This document shows, in pieces, positions 17,266 through 29,284 of a stretch of DNA of 64,000 nucleotides. Each line of letters starts with the position of its first letter. The first letter of the stretch is position 1. A model generated the notes under the pieces. The model did not search any database. It had not been told where the DNA came from and saw only the letters and a list, made by a program, of their open reading frames with translations. This stretch comes from Rheinheimera aquimaris (GTDB lineage Bacteria; Pseudomonadota; Gammaproteobacteria; Enterobacterales; Alteromonadaceae). Both the position numbers and the translations under genes were made by a program. The stretch lies in the NCBI RefSeq assembly GCF_020531985.1, contig NZ_JAJAVQ010000003.1, positions 310,001 through 374,000 of the forward strand. The letters run 5' to 3'.

Positions 17266-18009
17266 TCAGCTATGCTCAGCCATCAGCTCATCACTGATAT
17301 CGGCGTTATGGTAAACGTTTTGTACATCGTCACAGTCTTCGAGCTGATCGAGCATTTTAAAAAACGCAGCAACATGATCTGCATCCACCTCTGCCCGGGT
17401 TGCCGGCACCAGCGTGATTTCGCCGCTGTCGGCAATAAAGCCAGCAGCGTTTAGCGCGTCTTTTACATCACTAAATGTCTCTGCGGTGGTAAACACTTCA
17501 ATACTGCCATCATCATCTGTCACAACATCTTCAGCACCTGCTTCCAACGCGGCTTCCATTAATGCATCTTCATCAGCACCGGGGGCAAATACCAGCACAC
17601 CACGACGGGTAAACAGATATGCTACTGAACCGGAAGTACCAAGGCTGCCGCCCGCTTTAGTAAACGCATGCCGTACATCGGCCACTGTACGTTTATGGTT
17701 ATCCGTCATTGTTTCGACTATCACGGCTACACCATTCGGGCCATAACCCTCGTACACCAGCTCTTCGTAGTTTTCACCGTCATTCGCACCAGCTCCGCGC
17801 TTAATGGCGCGGTCAATGGTGTCGCGGGTCATGTTTTCCGACAGTGCTTTGTCTACGGCTAAGCGTAGCCTTGGGTTGGCGGTTACATCAGGGTTTAACC
17901 TTGCTGCAACGGTAAGTTCGCGGATAATCTTGGTGAAAATTTTATTCTTTTTCGCATCCTGACGGGCTTTGCGATGCTTCATGTTCGCCCATTTACTATG
18001 GCCGGCCAT
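17266..18009 (-). CDS. yebC: YebC/PmpR-family regulatory protein
   Basis: 247-residue protein of the YebC/TACO1 family, with the typical start [21 protein letters not shown] and a three-domain acidic body. Members bind DNA as regulators, and recent work on the family shows effects on translation of difficult (proline-rich) motifs. Between aspS and ruvC as in E. coli. Confidence 0.97.
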   Translation of the reverse strand: MAGHSKWANMKHRKARQDAKKNKIFTKIIRELTVAARLNPDVTANPRLRLAVDKALSENMTRDTIDRAIKRGAGANDGENYEELVYEGYGPNGVAVIVETMTDNHKRTVADVRHAFTKAGGSLGTSGSVAYLFTRRGVLVFAPGADEDALMEAALEAGAEDVVTDDDGSIEVFTTAETFSDVKDALNAAGFIADSGEITLVPATRAEVDADHVAAFFKMLDQLEDCDDVQNVYHNADISDELMAEHS

Positions 18010-18078
18010 CAGTTACTCCTTAGTTGTGGCAGCAAAGCTGCTGCCACGGTATTGCAGATAACACAGACGTGATTAAAT

Positions 18079-19857
18079 TTATTGTGGCTTAGCGACCACA
18101 CTGATGCCAAGCTCTGCCAGTTGCGCCGGATTAGCCGCCCCCGGTGCATCAGTTAATGGACAGGCTGCAGTAGCCGTTTTCGGGAACGCCATCACATCAC
18201 GGATAGACGTTGCGCCGGTCATCAGCATCACTAGACGGTCCAGACCAAAAGCTAAACCGGCATGTGGCGGTGCACCGTACTTTAACGCCTCTAACAGGAA
18301 GCCGAATTTCTCAGCCGCCTCTTCATCACTAATGCCCAGCAAGGTAAACACTTTGGCCTGCACATCGGCGGTATGAATACGCACCGAACCGCCACCTAAC
18401 TCTGTGCCGTTTAGTACCATATCATAGGCATTAGACAACAGCTCACCCAGTTTAAGCTCGTTGTTGGCGGTATTTAAGAATGCCGCTGTATCCAGTGGTG
18501 AGGTAAACGGATGGTGTACGGCCGAGAAGCTACCATCATCGTTCTCTTCAAACATCGGGAAGTCCACTACCCACAGCGGCTTCCAGCCTGGCTGTGTAAT
18601 GGCTAAGTCTTCGCCCAGTTTCAGACGCAGCGCGCCCATGGCTTCACACACCACTTTGTAGCTGTCAGCACCGAAGAAAATTAAATCGCCGTTCTGTGCT
18701 TCGGTACGGCTGATAATGGTCGAGATGATCTCTGGCGTTAAAAACTTCGCCACCGGAGATTGCACACCCTCTGCGCCTGCGGCAATGTCATTGACCTTCA
18801 TCCACGCCAGGCCCTTAGCACCGTAGATGCCAACGAAGCTGGTGTAGTTATCGATATCTTTACGCGATACCTTCTCAGCAGCGCCAGGTACTTTCAGTGC
18901 TACCACACGGCCTTTGGCATCATTGGCCGGGCCAGAGAACACTTTGAAATCAACGTCTTTTAATAAATCAGCGACATCGACAAATTGCATTGGGTTACGC
19001 AGATCCGGTTTATCCGAGCCGTATAAGCGCATCGCTTCCCAATATTGCATGCGTGGGAACTGGCCTAAATCAACACCCAGTAGCTCGTTAAACATCTGAT
19101 GCACCATTTGCTCGGTAACTTCCATTACCTGCTCAGCGCTCATAAACGAGGTTTCAATATCGATCTGAGTGAATTCCGGCTGACGATCAGCACGTAAATC
19201 TTCATCACGGAAACATTTAACGATTTGATAATAGCGGTCCAGACCCGACATCATCAGCAGTTGTTTAAACAGTTGTGGCGATTGTGGCAGCGCAAAAAAC
19301 TGACCTTTGTGGGTGCGGCTTGGTACTAAATAATCGCGTGCGCCTTCTGGTGTAGCTTTGGTCAGAATGGGCGTTTCCACATCCATAAAGCCATGACTGT
19401 CCATAAAGTTGCGCACGAAACTAGTTACTTTAGCACGAAACTTCAGCCGCTCCGTCATCATAGGCCGGCGCAAATCCAGATAACGGTATTTTAAGCGCTG
19501 CTCTTCGCTGTTGTTCTGGTTTGAGTCCAGTGGTAACGGCGCGGCTTTGTTCAGGATAACCAGTTCACTGGCATAGACTTCCACTTCGCCGGTAGCCATG
19601 TCTTTATTAACCTGAGACTCCGGGCGCGCACTTACCTGGCCTTTAATCTGAATACAGAATTCATTGCGTAATGTGTAAGCCACATCGAACAGGTCTTTTA
19701 AGTCCGGGTCACACACCACCTGCACCATGCCTTCGCGGTCGCGCAGGTCTAAAAATATCAAACCACCCAGATCGCGGCGACGGTTCACCCAACCGCATAA
19801 AGACACTTGTTGCCCAACATGTTGTGCAGTTAACAAACCGCAATAATGGCTACGCAT
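18079..19857 (-). CDS. aspS: Aspartyl-tRNA synthetase
   Basis: Class IIb aminoacyl-tRNA synthetase, 592 residues, bacterial-type. N-terminal OB-fold anticodon domain (about 1-105), class II motif 2 ([18 protein letters not shown]), bacterial GAD insertion (about 290-420), and motif 3 ([15 protein letters not shown]). Length matches E. coli AspS (590). Upstream of yebC on the same strand by 69 bases. Confidence 0.98.
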   Translation of the reverse strand: MRSHYCGLLTAQHVGQQVSLCGWVNRRRDLGGLIFLDLRDREGMVQVVCDPDLKDLFDVAYTLRNEFCIQIKGQVSARPESQVNKDMATGEVEVYASELVILNKAAPLPLDSNQNNSEEQRLKYRYLDLRRPMMTERLKFRAKVTSFVRNFMDSHGFMDVETPILTKATPEGARDYLVPSRTHKGQFFALPQSPQLFKQLLMMSGLDRYYQIVKCFRDEDLRADRQPEFTQIDIETSFMSAEQVMEVTEQMVHQMFNELLGVDLGQFPRMQYWEAMRLYGSDKPDLRNPMQFVDVADLLKDVDFKVFSGPANDAKGRVVALKVPGAAEKVSRKDIDNYTSFVGIYGAKGLAWMKVNDIAAGAEGVQSPVAKFLTPEIISTIISRTEAQNGDLIFFGADSYKVVCEAMGALRLKLGEDLAITQPGWKPLWVVDFPMFEENDDGSFSAVHHPFTSPLDTAAFLNTANNELKLGELLSNAYDMVLNGTELGGGSVRIHTADVQAKVFTLLGISDEEAAEKFGFLLEALKYGAPPHAGLAFGLDRLVMLMTGATSIRDVMAFPKTATAACPLTDAPGAANPAQLAELGISVVAKPQ

Positions 19858-19940
19858 TAAACCTTCCTTCTACCTTGCTAATCAGCGGCACTAAAATGAC
19901 GGCTAATTATATAGAATTGACGCTTAATGTCACTGCCCGC

Positions 19941-22763
19941 TTACGAATTCACTGCCCGGGAAAAACAGTACTGATTTTTACCCTGCTGCTTCACGCGGTA
20001 CATCAAACTGTCCGCCACTCTGAGCAACCGTGCGCAGTCAGTGCCATCATCCGGGTACACTGCGATGCCAATACTGGCACCCACCTGCACTTCACCGACA
20101 GACAATGTCACCGGCTCCGAAAGCTGATGCAGAATTTTCTCTGCAACGATGGCGGCATCGTCCCGGCTTAATAAACCGGTTAGCAAAATCGCAAACTCAT
20201 CGCCGCCAAAGCGTGCCACGGTGTCGCTTTTACGTATTGCAGTACCTAAAATGGCCGCAAGTTTTTGCAGTAACTCATCACCAACCTCATGGCCAAACTG
20301 GTCATTTACTTCTTTAAAACCATCAAGGTCGATAAACAGCAACGCCAAAATTTCATTATGCCGGGCATGTTGCAACAGCGCCTGCTCTATCCTCTCTTTA
20401 ATCAAAGAGCGGTTAGGGATCTGAGTCAGATCATCATGTGTCGCCATAAATCGCATTTTTTGCTCGGCCTGGCGGCGCAGCGACACCTCCCTGCGCAGCG
20501 ATAAATTCCAAATCACGACAAACGTCAACAGCAAGGCAGCTACACCGCCAATCTGCCACATTGTTTGCCTGAACTGGGCCTGATTTATGCCCTGCGTTAC
20601 CTGAAAGCTGAACCAATTCTGATATAATTGCTGACGCTCTTCTTTACCGATGCTGCGCAAGCCTTTATTCAGCATAACCACCAGCGGTGCATAGTCTTCC
20701 CTTACGGCAATAAGAGACGGGTAAGTGGGTAAGTCCTCCAGAATTTGAACGCGCAGATACAAATATCCAGCCTGGCGAACCATCTCACTGGCCGCCTCAA
20801 CCGAATCCAGAGCATAATCAACTTTACCCTGCTGCAATAACTCCAATCCGTCACGCAACGAATTTACCGGCACTACGTTAATTTGCGGGTAAATATCATT
20901 TAAATGTCTCGCCAGTTTATAATCTTTGTATATGGCCACCTTCATTCCGTTTAGCTCACTGGTGCTTATTACCACACCTGCGTCGTGTGGCCCGATAACG
21001 GCCCATTGTGTCGACCAAAATTCGTCTGTAAAACGAGCATAGCGGCGCCGTTCTTCCTGTTCAGAAACATTAGCAATCACGTCAATCTCTTTGCGCTCCA
21101 GCGCCTCAAGCATGTCATTGAAGTTGCTGTAAATCTGGATGTTGAAATCAACTTTCAGCCGCTCAGACAACAGGTTAAACATATCAACGGTAACACCGGC
21201 CGGGTTACCGGCATCATCAACGAATTCCATAGGCGGCCAGTTATCTAACATGCCGACACGCAAATCCGGGTGTGAATTCAGCCAACTAAGTTCAGTCTCG
21301 GTTAGCGGTATTTGCTGACGAAATTGCGGGAAATACCAAAGGTCAGGTTGCACAACCCATTTTTTCTCCAACTCGATCAGCCAGTCCAATGTGAAATTTG
21401 AAAAGCCCTGACGGATTTTTTCCGCCAGCTCTGTATTGTCATCCCGGATCAGGCTGTATATCGGAGCAAAAACCATGGAATCCGGCTGGGCGACAAAAAC
21501 ATCATTCTGATTTAATTGCTGTAACCTGAGGGGTATGATCGCAGAAGCACCAAAAAAGCCACTTAGCTCACCATTTAAAGTAGCCTGTACCATATCTTCC
21601 AGTTGGCGGTAAGGTATAAACTCTGCGTGAGGGTAACGCCGGCGCAATTCAGCCTGATAAGGCGCATTGCCAAAGACCCCAACTTTACTTTCTGATGCTG
21701 ACGTCAAGGGCGCCAACTTACGTTGGTTCAATGTGAAATAATGGGATTTAAAACCATACAATTGATACGCAGGGCCAATCCCCTGGGGTAAATTACTGTT
21801 ATCCGGGAAGCCAATAACCACATCTATCCGGCCTTTTTTAAGATTTTGCAGATTGTTGGATGACGTATCAGGCACGAAAACCACTTTGGTTCCGGTTTGC
21901 TCTGCCCAGTGCTGCCACAGCTCAACAAATAGCCCCTGCGCGTCCCCTTGCGGCGACACGTGCATGTAAGGTTGATTATTAACTGACACCCCCAGTATTA
22001 AAGTATCTTTATCAGCCGGAACGCCAAGCCATTTCCGCTCCAGCTCGTCCAGGTAACTTCGACTTAGCTGTGCTGTGGCCTGGGACAATTGTTCTGCCAA
22101 TACCTTATTCTGCGGCATCACTGCAAATGCCAGCTCCATGCGGCTTAATGCAATACGCCGGTGCATCGGAAATAAACGTCTGAGCTCAGTATGGCCATTA
22201 AACTGTTCCGGTAGCCGATCAAGCCCGGCAAAAGCTGCAATCTGCCCATCCAGTGCAGCCTGATACAGTGCAGAAACATTAGGAAAATACTTGAAGTTGC
22301 CTCGCGGCAATTGCTGTTTCAGCACAGCAAGATGACCAGTGTTTTCGATAACCCCTATGACAAGCGGCTGCAGGTCTTTTATCGCATTAGCCCCCACCAG
22401 ATCCCGCATAACGTAGAGATTACTGAACGCATCGATATTTAAGTCAGTTAGCAAAAAGGTGGCCGCACGCGCCGGGGTACGCCCGACAGCGCCGTGCAGG
22501 TCAACCTCGCCGGATTGCAGCAGCTTCAATGTGTCTGGCCAGTCAGCCGCGACAAACTTAATACTGATATTCTGCTGACGCCCGATTTCGTGCCAGTAGT
22601 CTATAACCAGCCCTGCTACCTCACCGTTATCATCAGTAAACATATAAGGATAAGAGTCTACACTGACGGCTACCTTTAACTGCTGCGGTAATGGCGCTGC
22701 GACCGCACCTGTTATGCACAGCAGAAAAACAAACACTGATACCAAGATAGATTTACCAATCAT
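19941..22763 (-). CDS. Diguanylate cyclase with three periplasmic solute-binding domains
   Basis: 940-residue membrane protein. A signal peptide or anchor (to about 22) is followed by three tandem family-3 solute-binding domains (roughly 28-240, 252-475 and 490-735), one membrane helix (about 738-757), a short linker and a GGDEF domain (about 780-935). The active site GGDEF is intact at residue 853 and the inhibitory I-site RKSD lies five residues before it, so the enzyme should make c-di-GMP and be product-inhibited. The binding domains resemble those of BvgS-type sensors and probably respond to amino acids or other small ligands. Divergent from yecE. Confidence 0.93.
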   Translation of the reverse strand: MIGKSILVSVFVFLLCITGAVAAPLPQQLKVAVSVDSYPYMFTDDNGEVAGLVIDYWHEIGRQQNISIKFVAADWPDTLKLLQSGEVDLHGAVGRTPARAATFLLTDLNIDAFSNLYVMRDLVGANAIKDLQPLVIGVIENTGHLAVLKQQLPRGNFKYFPNVSALYQAALDGQIAAFAGLDRLPEQFNGHTELRRLFPMHRRIALSRMELAFAVMPQNKVLAEQLSQATAQLSRSYLDELERKWLGVPADKDTLILGVSVNNQPYMHVSPQGDAQGLFVELWQHWAEQTGTKVVFVPDTSSNNLQNLKKGRIDVVIGFPDNSNLPQGIGPAYQLYGFKSHYFTLNQRKLAPLTSASESKVGVFGNAPYQAELRRRYPHAEFIPYRQLEDMVQATLNGELSGFFGASAIIPLRLQQLNQNDVFVAQPDSMVFAPIYSLIRDDNTELAEKIRQGFSNFTLDWLIELEKKWVVQPDLWYFPQFRQQIPLTETELSWLNSHPDLRVGMLDNWPPMEFVDDAGNPAGVTVDMFNLLSERLKVDFNIQIYSNFNDMLEALERKEIDVIANVSEQEERRRYARFTDEFWSTQWAVIGPHDAGVVISTSELNGMKVAIYKDYKLARHLNDIYPQINVVPVNSLRDGLELLQQGKVDYALDSVEAASEMVRQAGYLYLRVQILEDLPTYPSLIAVREDYAPLVVMLNKGLRSIGKEERQQLYQNWFSFQVTQGINQAQFRQTMWQIGGVAALLLTFVVIWNLSLRREVSLRRQAEQKMRFMATHDDLTQIPNRSLIKERIEQALLQHARHNEILALLFIDLDGFKEVNDQFGHEVGDELLQKLAAILGTAIRKSDTVARFGGDEFAILLTGLLSRDDAAIVAEKILHQLSEPVTLSVGEVQVGASIGIAVYPDDGTDCARLLRVADSLMYRVKQQGKNQYCFSRAVNS

Positions 22764-22830
22764 TATGTTATGCTTCCTGACTGCAGTACCTTTAGTTTTA
22801 CGCCGCCACTTTCATAAGGTCAAGTTGCTG

Positions 22831-23667
22831 ATGTTATATCTTGGTTGCCCGGTATGGGCCAACCCGAAATGGAAAACAAGCCTGCTTAGCGCCGATGCCA
22901 AGCCGGCAGATTTCCTGGCGCAGTACGCCCGTTTTTTTAATTCAGCAGAAGGAAATACTACATTCTATGCAGACCCGTCTTCGGAAACGCTGCAACGTTG
23001 GCACCAGGATACACCGACACATTACCGCTTTGTCTTGAAGGTACCACAGCGCATCAGTCATGCTGATAGCGGTGATCACGCAGAACAATTAACCGATTGG
23101 TTAAACCGTATGACAGCACTGGCAGATAAGCTGGCGCTGGTGCATTTACAACTGCCAGCAAGTGCCGGGCCTTTGCAGCTGCAGCGGATAAGCCAGATGG
23201 TACAGCTGATTAGCCAGAACAGACGCTGCGCGCTGGAGGTACGTCATCCGGCATTTTTTGATAAAGCCACTTATGAAATTGCGCTGCACAAGATGTTACA
23301 ACAGTTTGATGCCGAGCGCGTCGTTATTGACAGCCGGGCGCTGTTTGCCGTCGCCCCCACCACACCAGCGTTAGTGGATGCGCATGCCAAAAAACCCAGG
23401 GTACCGGTGCATGCCATCAGTTTTAGCTCTACACCTTTACTGCGCTTTATTGGTAGCGACGATATGGCGCTGAACAGGCAGTTTTATCAGCCCTGGCTTA
23501 AAAAAGTGCAGCAGTGGCTGGATGAGGGTAAAACCCCGTTTTGCTTTTTTCATACGCCGGATAACGATTTAGCCCCACAACTATGCCGTCAGTTCGCCCG
23601 CGATTTGAATTACCCGCATCAGTGCCTGGCCACCTGGCCGGGTGAGCAACAATTCAGCTTGCTGTAG
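22831..23667 (+). CDS. yecE: DUF72 family protein YecE
   Basis: TIM-barrel-like DUF72 protein of unknown function, 278 residues (E. coli YecE 272). Family features: LGCPVWANPKWK at the start, FNSAEGNTTFYADP, the FVLKVPQRISH strand and EVRHPAFF. The ATG at 22831 has AAGGT 10 bases upstream; a longer frame from 22714 would overlap the divergent cyclase gene. Sits before cmoA-cmoB, as in enteric bacteria. Confidence 0.93.
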   Translation: MLYLGCPVWANPKWKTSLLSADAKPADFLAQYARFFNSAEGNTTFYADPSSETLQRWHQDTPTHYRFVLKVPQRISHADSGDHAEQLTDWLNRMTALADKLALVHLQLPASAGPLQLQRISQMVQLISQNRRCALEVRHPAFFDKATYEIALHKMLQQFDAERVVIDSRALFAVAPTTPALVDAHAKKPRVPVHAISFSSTPLLRFIGSDDMALNRQFYQPWLKKVQQWLDEGKTPFCFFHTPDNDLAPQLCRQFARDLNYPHQCLATWPGEQQFSLL

Positions 23668-23693
23668 TGTTTAACAGATTTGCGTTAAACTAG

Positions 23694-24464
<771 letters not shown>

Positions 24465-24472
24465 GGTCAGCT

Positions 24473-25438
24473 ATGCTCGATTTCACTTCGTTTTATGCCC
24501 AACTGGCCAGCAACAAACTGCACAAGTGGCTGGAATCACTACCAGCGCAGTTAGCCAGCTGGAGCAAAGATGCGCTGCACGGTGATTTTAAACAGTGGCA
24601 AAAAGTCATTGCTAATTTACCCACAACAAAAAGCAGCCTGACTGAATTAAAAAGCGCTGTGCAGTTTGGCCATACAGACGATATCAGCAGCGGTGAAGCG
24701 CAGCAGATCCGTTATTTGCTGCAACAATTAAAACCCTGGCGTAAAGGCCCATTCAGCATTCATGGTATCGATATTGATACCGAGTGGCGCTCTGATTTTA
24801 AATGGGACAGAGCACTGCCGCACATTGCCCCGCTGCATAACCGTTTTGTGCTCGATGTGGGCTGCGGCAGTGGTTACCACTTGTGGCGCATGCGTGGAGA
24901 AGGCGCAGAGTTTGTGGTAGGTATTGACCCGTCGCAACTGTTTTATGCCCAGTTTCAGGCGATAAAACACTTTAACCCGGATCCGGCAGTAAACCTGATC
25001 CCAATTGGGATAGACGATATGCCAGTGCTCAAACAATTCGATACCGTGTTTTCGATGGGGGTACTGTACCACCGTCGCTCGCCGCTGGACTTTTTACAGC
25101 AACTAAAGAACCAGTTACGACCGGGTGGCGAACTGGTTCTGGAAACCCTGGTGGTTGAAGGTGATGAGCACACTGTACTGGTACCCGGTGAACGCTACGC
25201 CAAAATGCGTAATGTCTGGTTTATTCCAAGCGTTGCGGCGCTAACGCACTGGCTGCAGCGGTTAGGTTTTAGCAATGTTCGGCTGGTGGATTTAAACCAT
25301 ACCAGCCTGGCAGAGCAGCGTAAAACCGAGTGGATGGAAAACGAAAGTTTGATTGATTTTCTTGATGCAACTGATCATAGTAAAACCATTGAAGGCTACC
25401 CTGCCCCGCTGCGGGCGGTGCTTATTGCCGATAACTAG
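24473..25438 (+). CDS. cmoB: tRNA U34 carboxymethyltransferase CmoB
   Basis: Transfers the carboxymethyl group from carboxy-SAM to 5-hydroxyuridine-34 of tRNA. 321 residues, E. coli length 323. N-terminal helical extension (to about 105), then a SAM fold with [15 protein letters not shown]. Translated from an ATG 8 bases after cmoA. Confidence 0.97.
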   Translation: MLDFTSFYAQLASNKLHKWLESLPAQLASWSKDALHGDFKQWQKVIANLPTTKSSLTELKSAVQFGHTDDISSGEAQQIRYLLQQLKPWRKGPFSIHGIDIDTEWRSDFKWDRALPHIAPLHNRFVLDVGCGSGYHLWRMRGEGAEFVVGIDPSQLFYAQFQAIKHFNPDPAVNLIPIGIDDMPVLKQFDTVFSMGVLYHRRSPLDFLQQLKNQLRPGGELVLETLVVEGDEHTVLVPGERYAKMRNVWFIPSVAALTHWLQRLGFSNVRLVDLNHTSLAEQRKTEWMENESLIDFLDATDHSKTIEGYPAPLRAVLIADN

Positions 25439-25461
25439 AATTAAAGAGTGGTATTAGCGTT

Positions 25462-26358
25462 ATGCCCTATCGTCCGCGCTCAACCCTGGAACAATGGCGC
25501 ATACTACAGGCTGTAGTGGACGCCGGTGGCTATGCTCAGGCTGCAGAGTTACTGAGTAAAAGCCAGTCATCGTTAAATCATGCTGTTGCCAAGCTACAAA
25601 CCCAGCTCGGCGTAGAGCTGTTAGAAGTACGGGGACGCAAAGCCTATCTGACCGAAGCTGGTGAGGTGATGCTGCGCCGCTCACGTTTACTGACGCAACA
25701 AGTAGAAGATTTAGAGCTATTGGCGGCAAACATTGATCAGGGCTGGGAGCCGGAGATCCGGGTAGCAGTTGAACTTGCCTACCCGCGACGTTTTTTAAAT
25801 GCAGCGCTGGCCGCTTTTTACCCGCTAAGCCGCGGTAGCCGTATTCAACTGATAGACAGTGTTATTACCGGTAGTACCGAAATTATTCAGCAGAAAAAAG
25901 CCGACCTGGTCATCGCCGCATCCGCCATTATTCCCAAGGGCTATCTTGGTGAGCCGCTGTGTGTTACCCGTTTTGTACCGGTAACCGGCCGCGATAACCC
26001 GCTTGCGGGTATAACTGAACTTGATCAAAACGAGTTGAGCCAGCATTTGCAACTGGTTATTCGCGACACCGCACAAAAGCCACTGGATAATGTCGGTTGG
26101 CTGCGCGCTGAACAGCGCTGGACCGTCGATAATTTTTATGAAGCCATTGAAATTCTGCAGCTTGGTCTTGGTTTTTGCTGGTTACCCGACTTTATGGTTG
26201 AAGACGCCTTACAACAAGGCAGCCTGATACAACTTAATATGAAACAAAGCAGCGAACGTATTGCCGCCATCTCACTGGTTACGCCCAAGGAAGAAACCCT
26301 GGGGCCAGGCAGTAAACAGTTACGCCAGTTAATCCTGGCAGCCCATCAGAAAAGCTGA
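25462..26358 (+). CDS. LysR-family transcriptional regulator
   Basis: 298 residues. N-terminal winged helix (about 5-65: QWRILQAVVDAGGYAQAAELLSKSQSSLNHAV, quoted in part as AGGYAQAAELLSKSQSS) and a LysR substrate-binding domain (about 90-295). Effector and targets are not evident. The gene follows cmoB by 23 bases on the same strand and precedes a small unknown gene by 7 bases, with which it may form a pair. Confidence 0.9.
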   Translation: MPYRPRSTLEQWRILQAVVDAGGYAQAAELLSKSQSSLNHAVAKLQTQLGVELLEVRGRKAYLTEAGEVMLRRSRLLTQQVEDLELLAANIDQGWEPEIRVAVELAYPRRFLNAALAAFYPLSRGSRIQLIDSVITGSTEIIQQKKADLVIAASAIIPKGYLGEPLCVTRFVPVTGRDNPLAGITELDQNELSQHLQLVIRDTAQKPLDNVGWLRAEQRWTVDNFYEAIEILQLGLGFCWLPDFMVEDALQQGSLIQLNMKQSSERIAAISLVTPKEETLGPGSKQLRQLILAAHQKS

Positions 26359-26365
26359 GGCCACT

Positions 26366-26773
26366 ATGCAACAATCAGAACTGAATCAACTTATGCAAGA
26401 TGCTGCCGCCGATGCAGTATCCTACGCAAAAGAGGAACATCAACAAACGCTGGATGGCAATATTGACAGCTTAACTGCTGTAGATAATGTGCTTAGCCAA
26501 TTACATGCAAGGGAAAAAGCCAAACACCATTCAGCAGAAATGCTGTTTACGTTATCAAACATTCTGGGGGCTTACATAGGTGAGTTGTTTATTGCTCATG
26601 TCGGCGGCCATTGGCAACACAACCAGCAGGATGAAACTGCACCTTTTGTTTTTGTGCAGTTCCAGGATAAGGAATTTCCATTTGCATCAGTGTGTTACCA
26701 TAAAATAACCCGTGATGACAGCATCAGTTTGCACGGTTATGTCAAACAGGCAATGGCAAATGCTATGCAGTAA
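26366..26773 (+). CDS. Hypothetical protein (135 aa)
   Basis: Unrecognised cytoplasmic protein without signal peptide. The middle LSNILGAYIGELFIAHVGG followed by W resembles the 'LGxYxGE...GGxW' pattern found in DUF3806-type proteins. Starts 7 bases after the LysR gene and probably shares its transcript. Confidence 0.65.
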   Translation: MQQSELNQLMQDAAADAVSYAKEEHQQTLDGNIDSLTAVDNVLSQLHAREKAKHHSAEMLFTLSNILGAYIGELFIAHVGGHWQHNQQDETAPFVFVQFQDKEFPFASVCYHKITRDDSISLHGYVKQAMANAMQ

Positions 26774-26851
26774 GGCTTTTGTCGGCGGCGTTAAGCAGGT
26801 AAAATGCCGCCAATTTTAAGCCTTTCCACTTTCAGCCATTCGAGGATAGCC

Positions 26852-27895
26852 GTGAGCGAGCAGAAAACATCTTTAAGCTACAAAGACGCCGGAGTAGATA
26901 TTGACGCAGGAAACGCGTTAGTAGAACGAATTAAAGGCGCCGTTAAACGCACACGTCGTCCGGAAGTTATGGGTGGTTTAGGCGGCTTTGGCGCGCTGTG
27001 CCAAATCCCTGCCGGCTACAAAGAACCGGTACTGGTATCGGGTACTGACGGTGTCGGCACTAAGCTGCGTTTAGCTATGGATCTGAAACGTCATGATGGC
27101 GTGGGTATCGATCTGGTCGCCATGTGTGTAAATGACTTAGTGGTACAAGGTGCAGAACCGCTGTTTTTCCTGGATTATTACGCCACCGGTAAACTGGATG
27201 TCGACACTGCTTCAGCTGTGGTCAATGGCATCGCCGAAGGCTGTTACCAGTCAGGTTGTTCACTGGTTGGCGGCGAAACCGCCGAAATGCCGGGCATGTA
27301 CCACGGCGAGGACTACGACATCGCGGGCTTCTGCGTTGGCGTAGTAGAAAAAGCGGACATCATCGATGGCAGCAAAGTGCAACCAGGCGACCAACTGATT
27401 GCCCTGGCATCATCCGGACCGCATTCAAATGGTTTTTCGTTGATCCGTAAAGTATTAGAAGTGAGCGGACAAAGCCCGGATACACAGCTCGAAGGCAAGT
27501 CAATCGCTGACCACCTGCTGGAACCGACCCGCATTTATGTGAAAAACTTACTGGACCTATTCAAGCAAACTCCGGTGCACGCACTTTGCCACATCACCGG
27601 CGGTGGTTTTTGGGAAAACATCCCGCGCGTGCTGCCAGAAAATACCAAAGCCGTTATCGATGGCACCAGCTGGCAGTGGCCGGCAATTTTCAACTGGCTG
27701 CAGCAGCAGGGTAATATCAGCCGTCATGAAATGTACCGCACCTTTAACTGCGGTGTGGGCATGATCGTAGTGGTACCGCAGGATAAACTGCAAACCGCCC
27801 TTAGCTTATTAAGTGCTGCCGGTGAAACTGCCTGGCATCTGGGCGAAATTCACGCTGCCGCTGCCGGTGATGAGTTAGTGGTAATAAACGAATAA
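26852..27895 (+). CDS. purM: Phosphoribosylformylglycinamidine cyclo-ligase
   Basis: AIR synthetase, fifth step of purine synthesis. 347 residues from a GTG start at 26852, preceded by GAGGAT; this gives [20 protein letters not shown], which aligns with E. coli PurM. The longer ATG frame at 26804 is rejected. Nucleotide-binding motif [13 protein letters not shown] and [11 protein letters not shown] are present. Operon with purN (8-base gap), as in E. coli. No PurR box is clear. Confidence 0.97.
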   Translation: MSEQKTSLSYKDAGVDIDAGNALVERIKGAVKRTRRPEVMGGLGGFGALCQIPAGYKEPVLVSGTDGVGTKLRLAMDLKRHDGVGIDLVAMCVNDLVVQGAEPLFFLDYYATGKLDVDTASAVVNGIAEGCYQSGCSLVGGETAEMPGMYHGEDYDIAGFCVGVVEKADIIDGSKVQPGDQLIALASSGPHSNGFSLIRKVLEVSGQSPDTQLEGKSIADHLLEPTRIYVKNLLDLFKQTPVHALCHITGGGFWENIPRVLPENTKAVIDGTSWQWPAIFNWLQQQGNISRHEMYRTFNCGVGMIVVVPQDKLQTALSLLSAAGETAWHLGEIHAAAAGDELVVINE

Positions 27896-27903
27896 GGCCT
27901 GTC

Positions 27904-28551
27904 ATGAAATCTATTGTTGTACTGATTTCGGGCAGCGGCTCCAACCTGCAGGCCATTATCGATGCCTGCAGCAGCGGCTTTATCCCGGGGAAAATTAGTG
28001 CCGTTATCGCCAACAAAGCGAATGCTTACGGCCTGGTACGGGCCAGCGATGCCGGCATTACCACTCAGGTGTTAAGCCACAAAACCTATGCCAGCCGTGA
28101 TCATTATGACGAAGCGCTGATAGACGCTATCGACCAGCACCAGCCTGATCTGGTGGTGCTGGCAGGTTTTATGCGTATTTTAACCCCGGCTTTTGTGCAG
28201 CATTATGCCGGCCGTTTGCTGAATATTCACCCCTCGCTGCTACCTAAATACCAGGGCCTGAATACTCACCAGCGCGCCATTGACGCAGGCGATACCGAAC
28301 ACGGTTGCAGTGTGCATTTTGTAACCGAACAGCTCGATGGCGGCCCGGTAGTACTGCAGGCGAAAGTGCCTTTATTCAGCGACGACGACGTGGCAACACT
28401 GTCTGAGCGTGTTCATGAACAGGAACACCGAATTTATCCGTTAGTTGTACGCTGGTTTTGCCAAAACCGTTTACAACAGCAAGCAGATCAGGCATGGTTG
28501 GACGGCAATATTTTAGCAGCCAACGGTTACGCCAATGATGAAGAAGATTAA
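27904..28551 (+). CDS. purN: Phosphoribosylglycinamide formyltransferase
   Basis: GART, third step of purine synthesis, uses 10-formyl-THF. 215 residues: GSGSNLQAIIDA phosphate loop, catalytic Asn/His/Asp in NIHPSLLPKYQG and the SVHFVTEQLDGGP loop. The last codons overlap the next gene by 17 bases. Confidence 0.97.
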   Translation: MKSIVVLISGSGSNLQAIIDACSSGFIPGKISAVIANKANAYGLVRASDAGITTQVLSHKTYASRDHYDEALIDAIDQHQPDLVVLAGFMRILTPAFVQHYAGRLLNIHPSLLPKYQGLNTHQRAIDAGDTEHGCSVHFVTEQLDGGPVVLQAKVPLFSDDDVATLSERVHEQEHRIYPLVVRWFCQNRLQQQADQAWLDGNILAANGYANDEED

Positions 28552-29284
28552 CTGGCGCTTATGGGCGCCTTTTATTGTAGTTGCAACCTTATTTACCAAA
28601 AGCCTTTACGCCGAAACGCCCAAGCTGAGTAGTTTCAATGCCGACTATATCGTCTATCGTGCCGGTAAAAAGCACGGTGAAGCTAACCGCTATCTGAAAG
28701 TCACAGAGCAAGGCTATCAGGCGGGTTATAGCAGCGATATCAGCTGGATGATATTCTCTGATTCACGTCGTGAAACTTCTGATTTTATACTCGAAGATGG
28801 CAGAATAAAGCCACTGCGTTACACCATGCAGCGCTCAGGCACCGGGCCGGACCGCTACTATGAACTTAACCTTGACCGCCAGCAGAACATACTGCGCGAA
28901 GGTAAAAACCGTAAGCCAAAAGATGTTAGCTGGCAAGACGACTGGCTGGATCAAATAAGCTATCAGTTGCAGCTGGCGCTGGATTTAAAAGCCGGCCAGA
29001 CAGAGTTTCATTACAACGTATTAAACCGGCATGGCGACAGTAAAATGTACCACTACAAAGTCGTCGCTGAAGAAATGCTGCCTTTACCTTATGGCAATAT
29101 CAAAACACTGCGTATTGCCCGTATCGAACAAAACAGCGACAAACAAATTTATGCCTGGGTAGCGCCTGAGCTTGACTATATGCTGGTAAGGCTGTGGCGC
29201 GGTGAAGACAACGTTGAGCAATTCGACGTCCAGCTGCATAAACTGGATTTTACGCCGGCCATTCAGGCCAGCGCTTCACCATAG
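28535..29284 (+). CDS. DUF3108 domain-containing exported protein
   Basis: 249 residues with an N-terminal signal peptide (KSLYA cleavage near residue 26) and a DUF3108 beta-rich domain through most of the rest (FNADYIVYRAGKKHGEA start). Members are predicted periplasmic proteins of unknown function commonly found next to purN in this group of bacteria. Overlaps purN by 17 bases, so it is probably coupled to it, and ends 22 bases into the tail of the convergent yafJ gene. Confidence 0.88.
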   Translation: MMKKINWRLWAPFIVVATLFTKSLYAETPKLSSFNADYIVYRAGKKHGEANRYLKVTEQGYQAGYSSDISWMIFSDSRRETSDFILEDGRIKPLRYTMQRSGTGPDRYYELNLDRQQNILREGKNRKPKDVSWQDDWLDQISYQLQLALDLKAGQTEFHYNVLNRHGDSKMYHYKVVAEEMLPLPYGNIKTLRIARIEQNSDKQIYAWVAPELDYMLVRLWRGEDNVEQFDVQLHKLDFTPAIQASASP

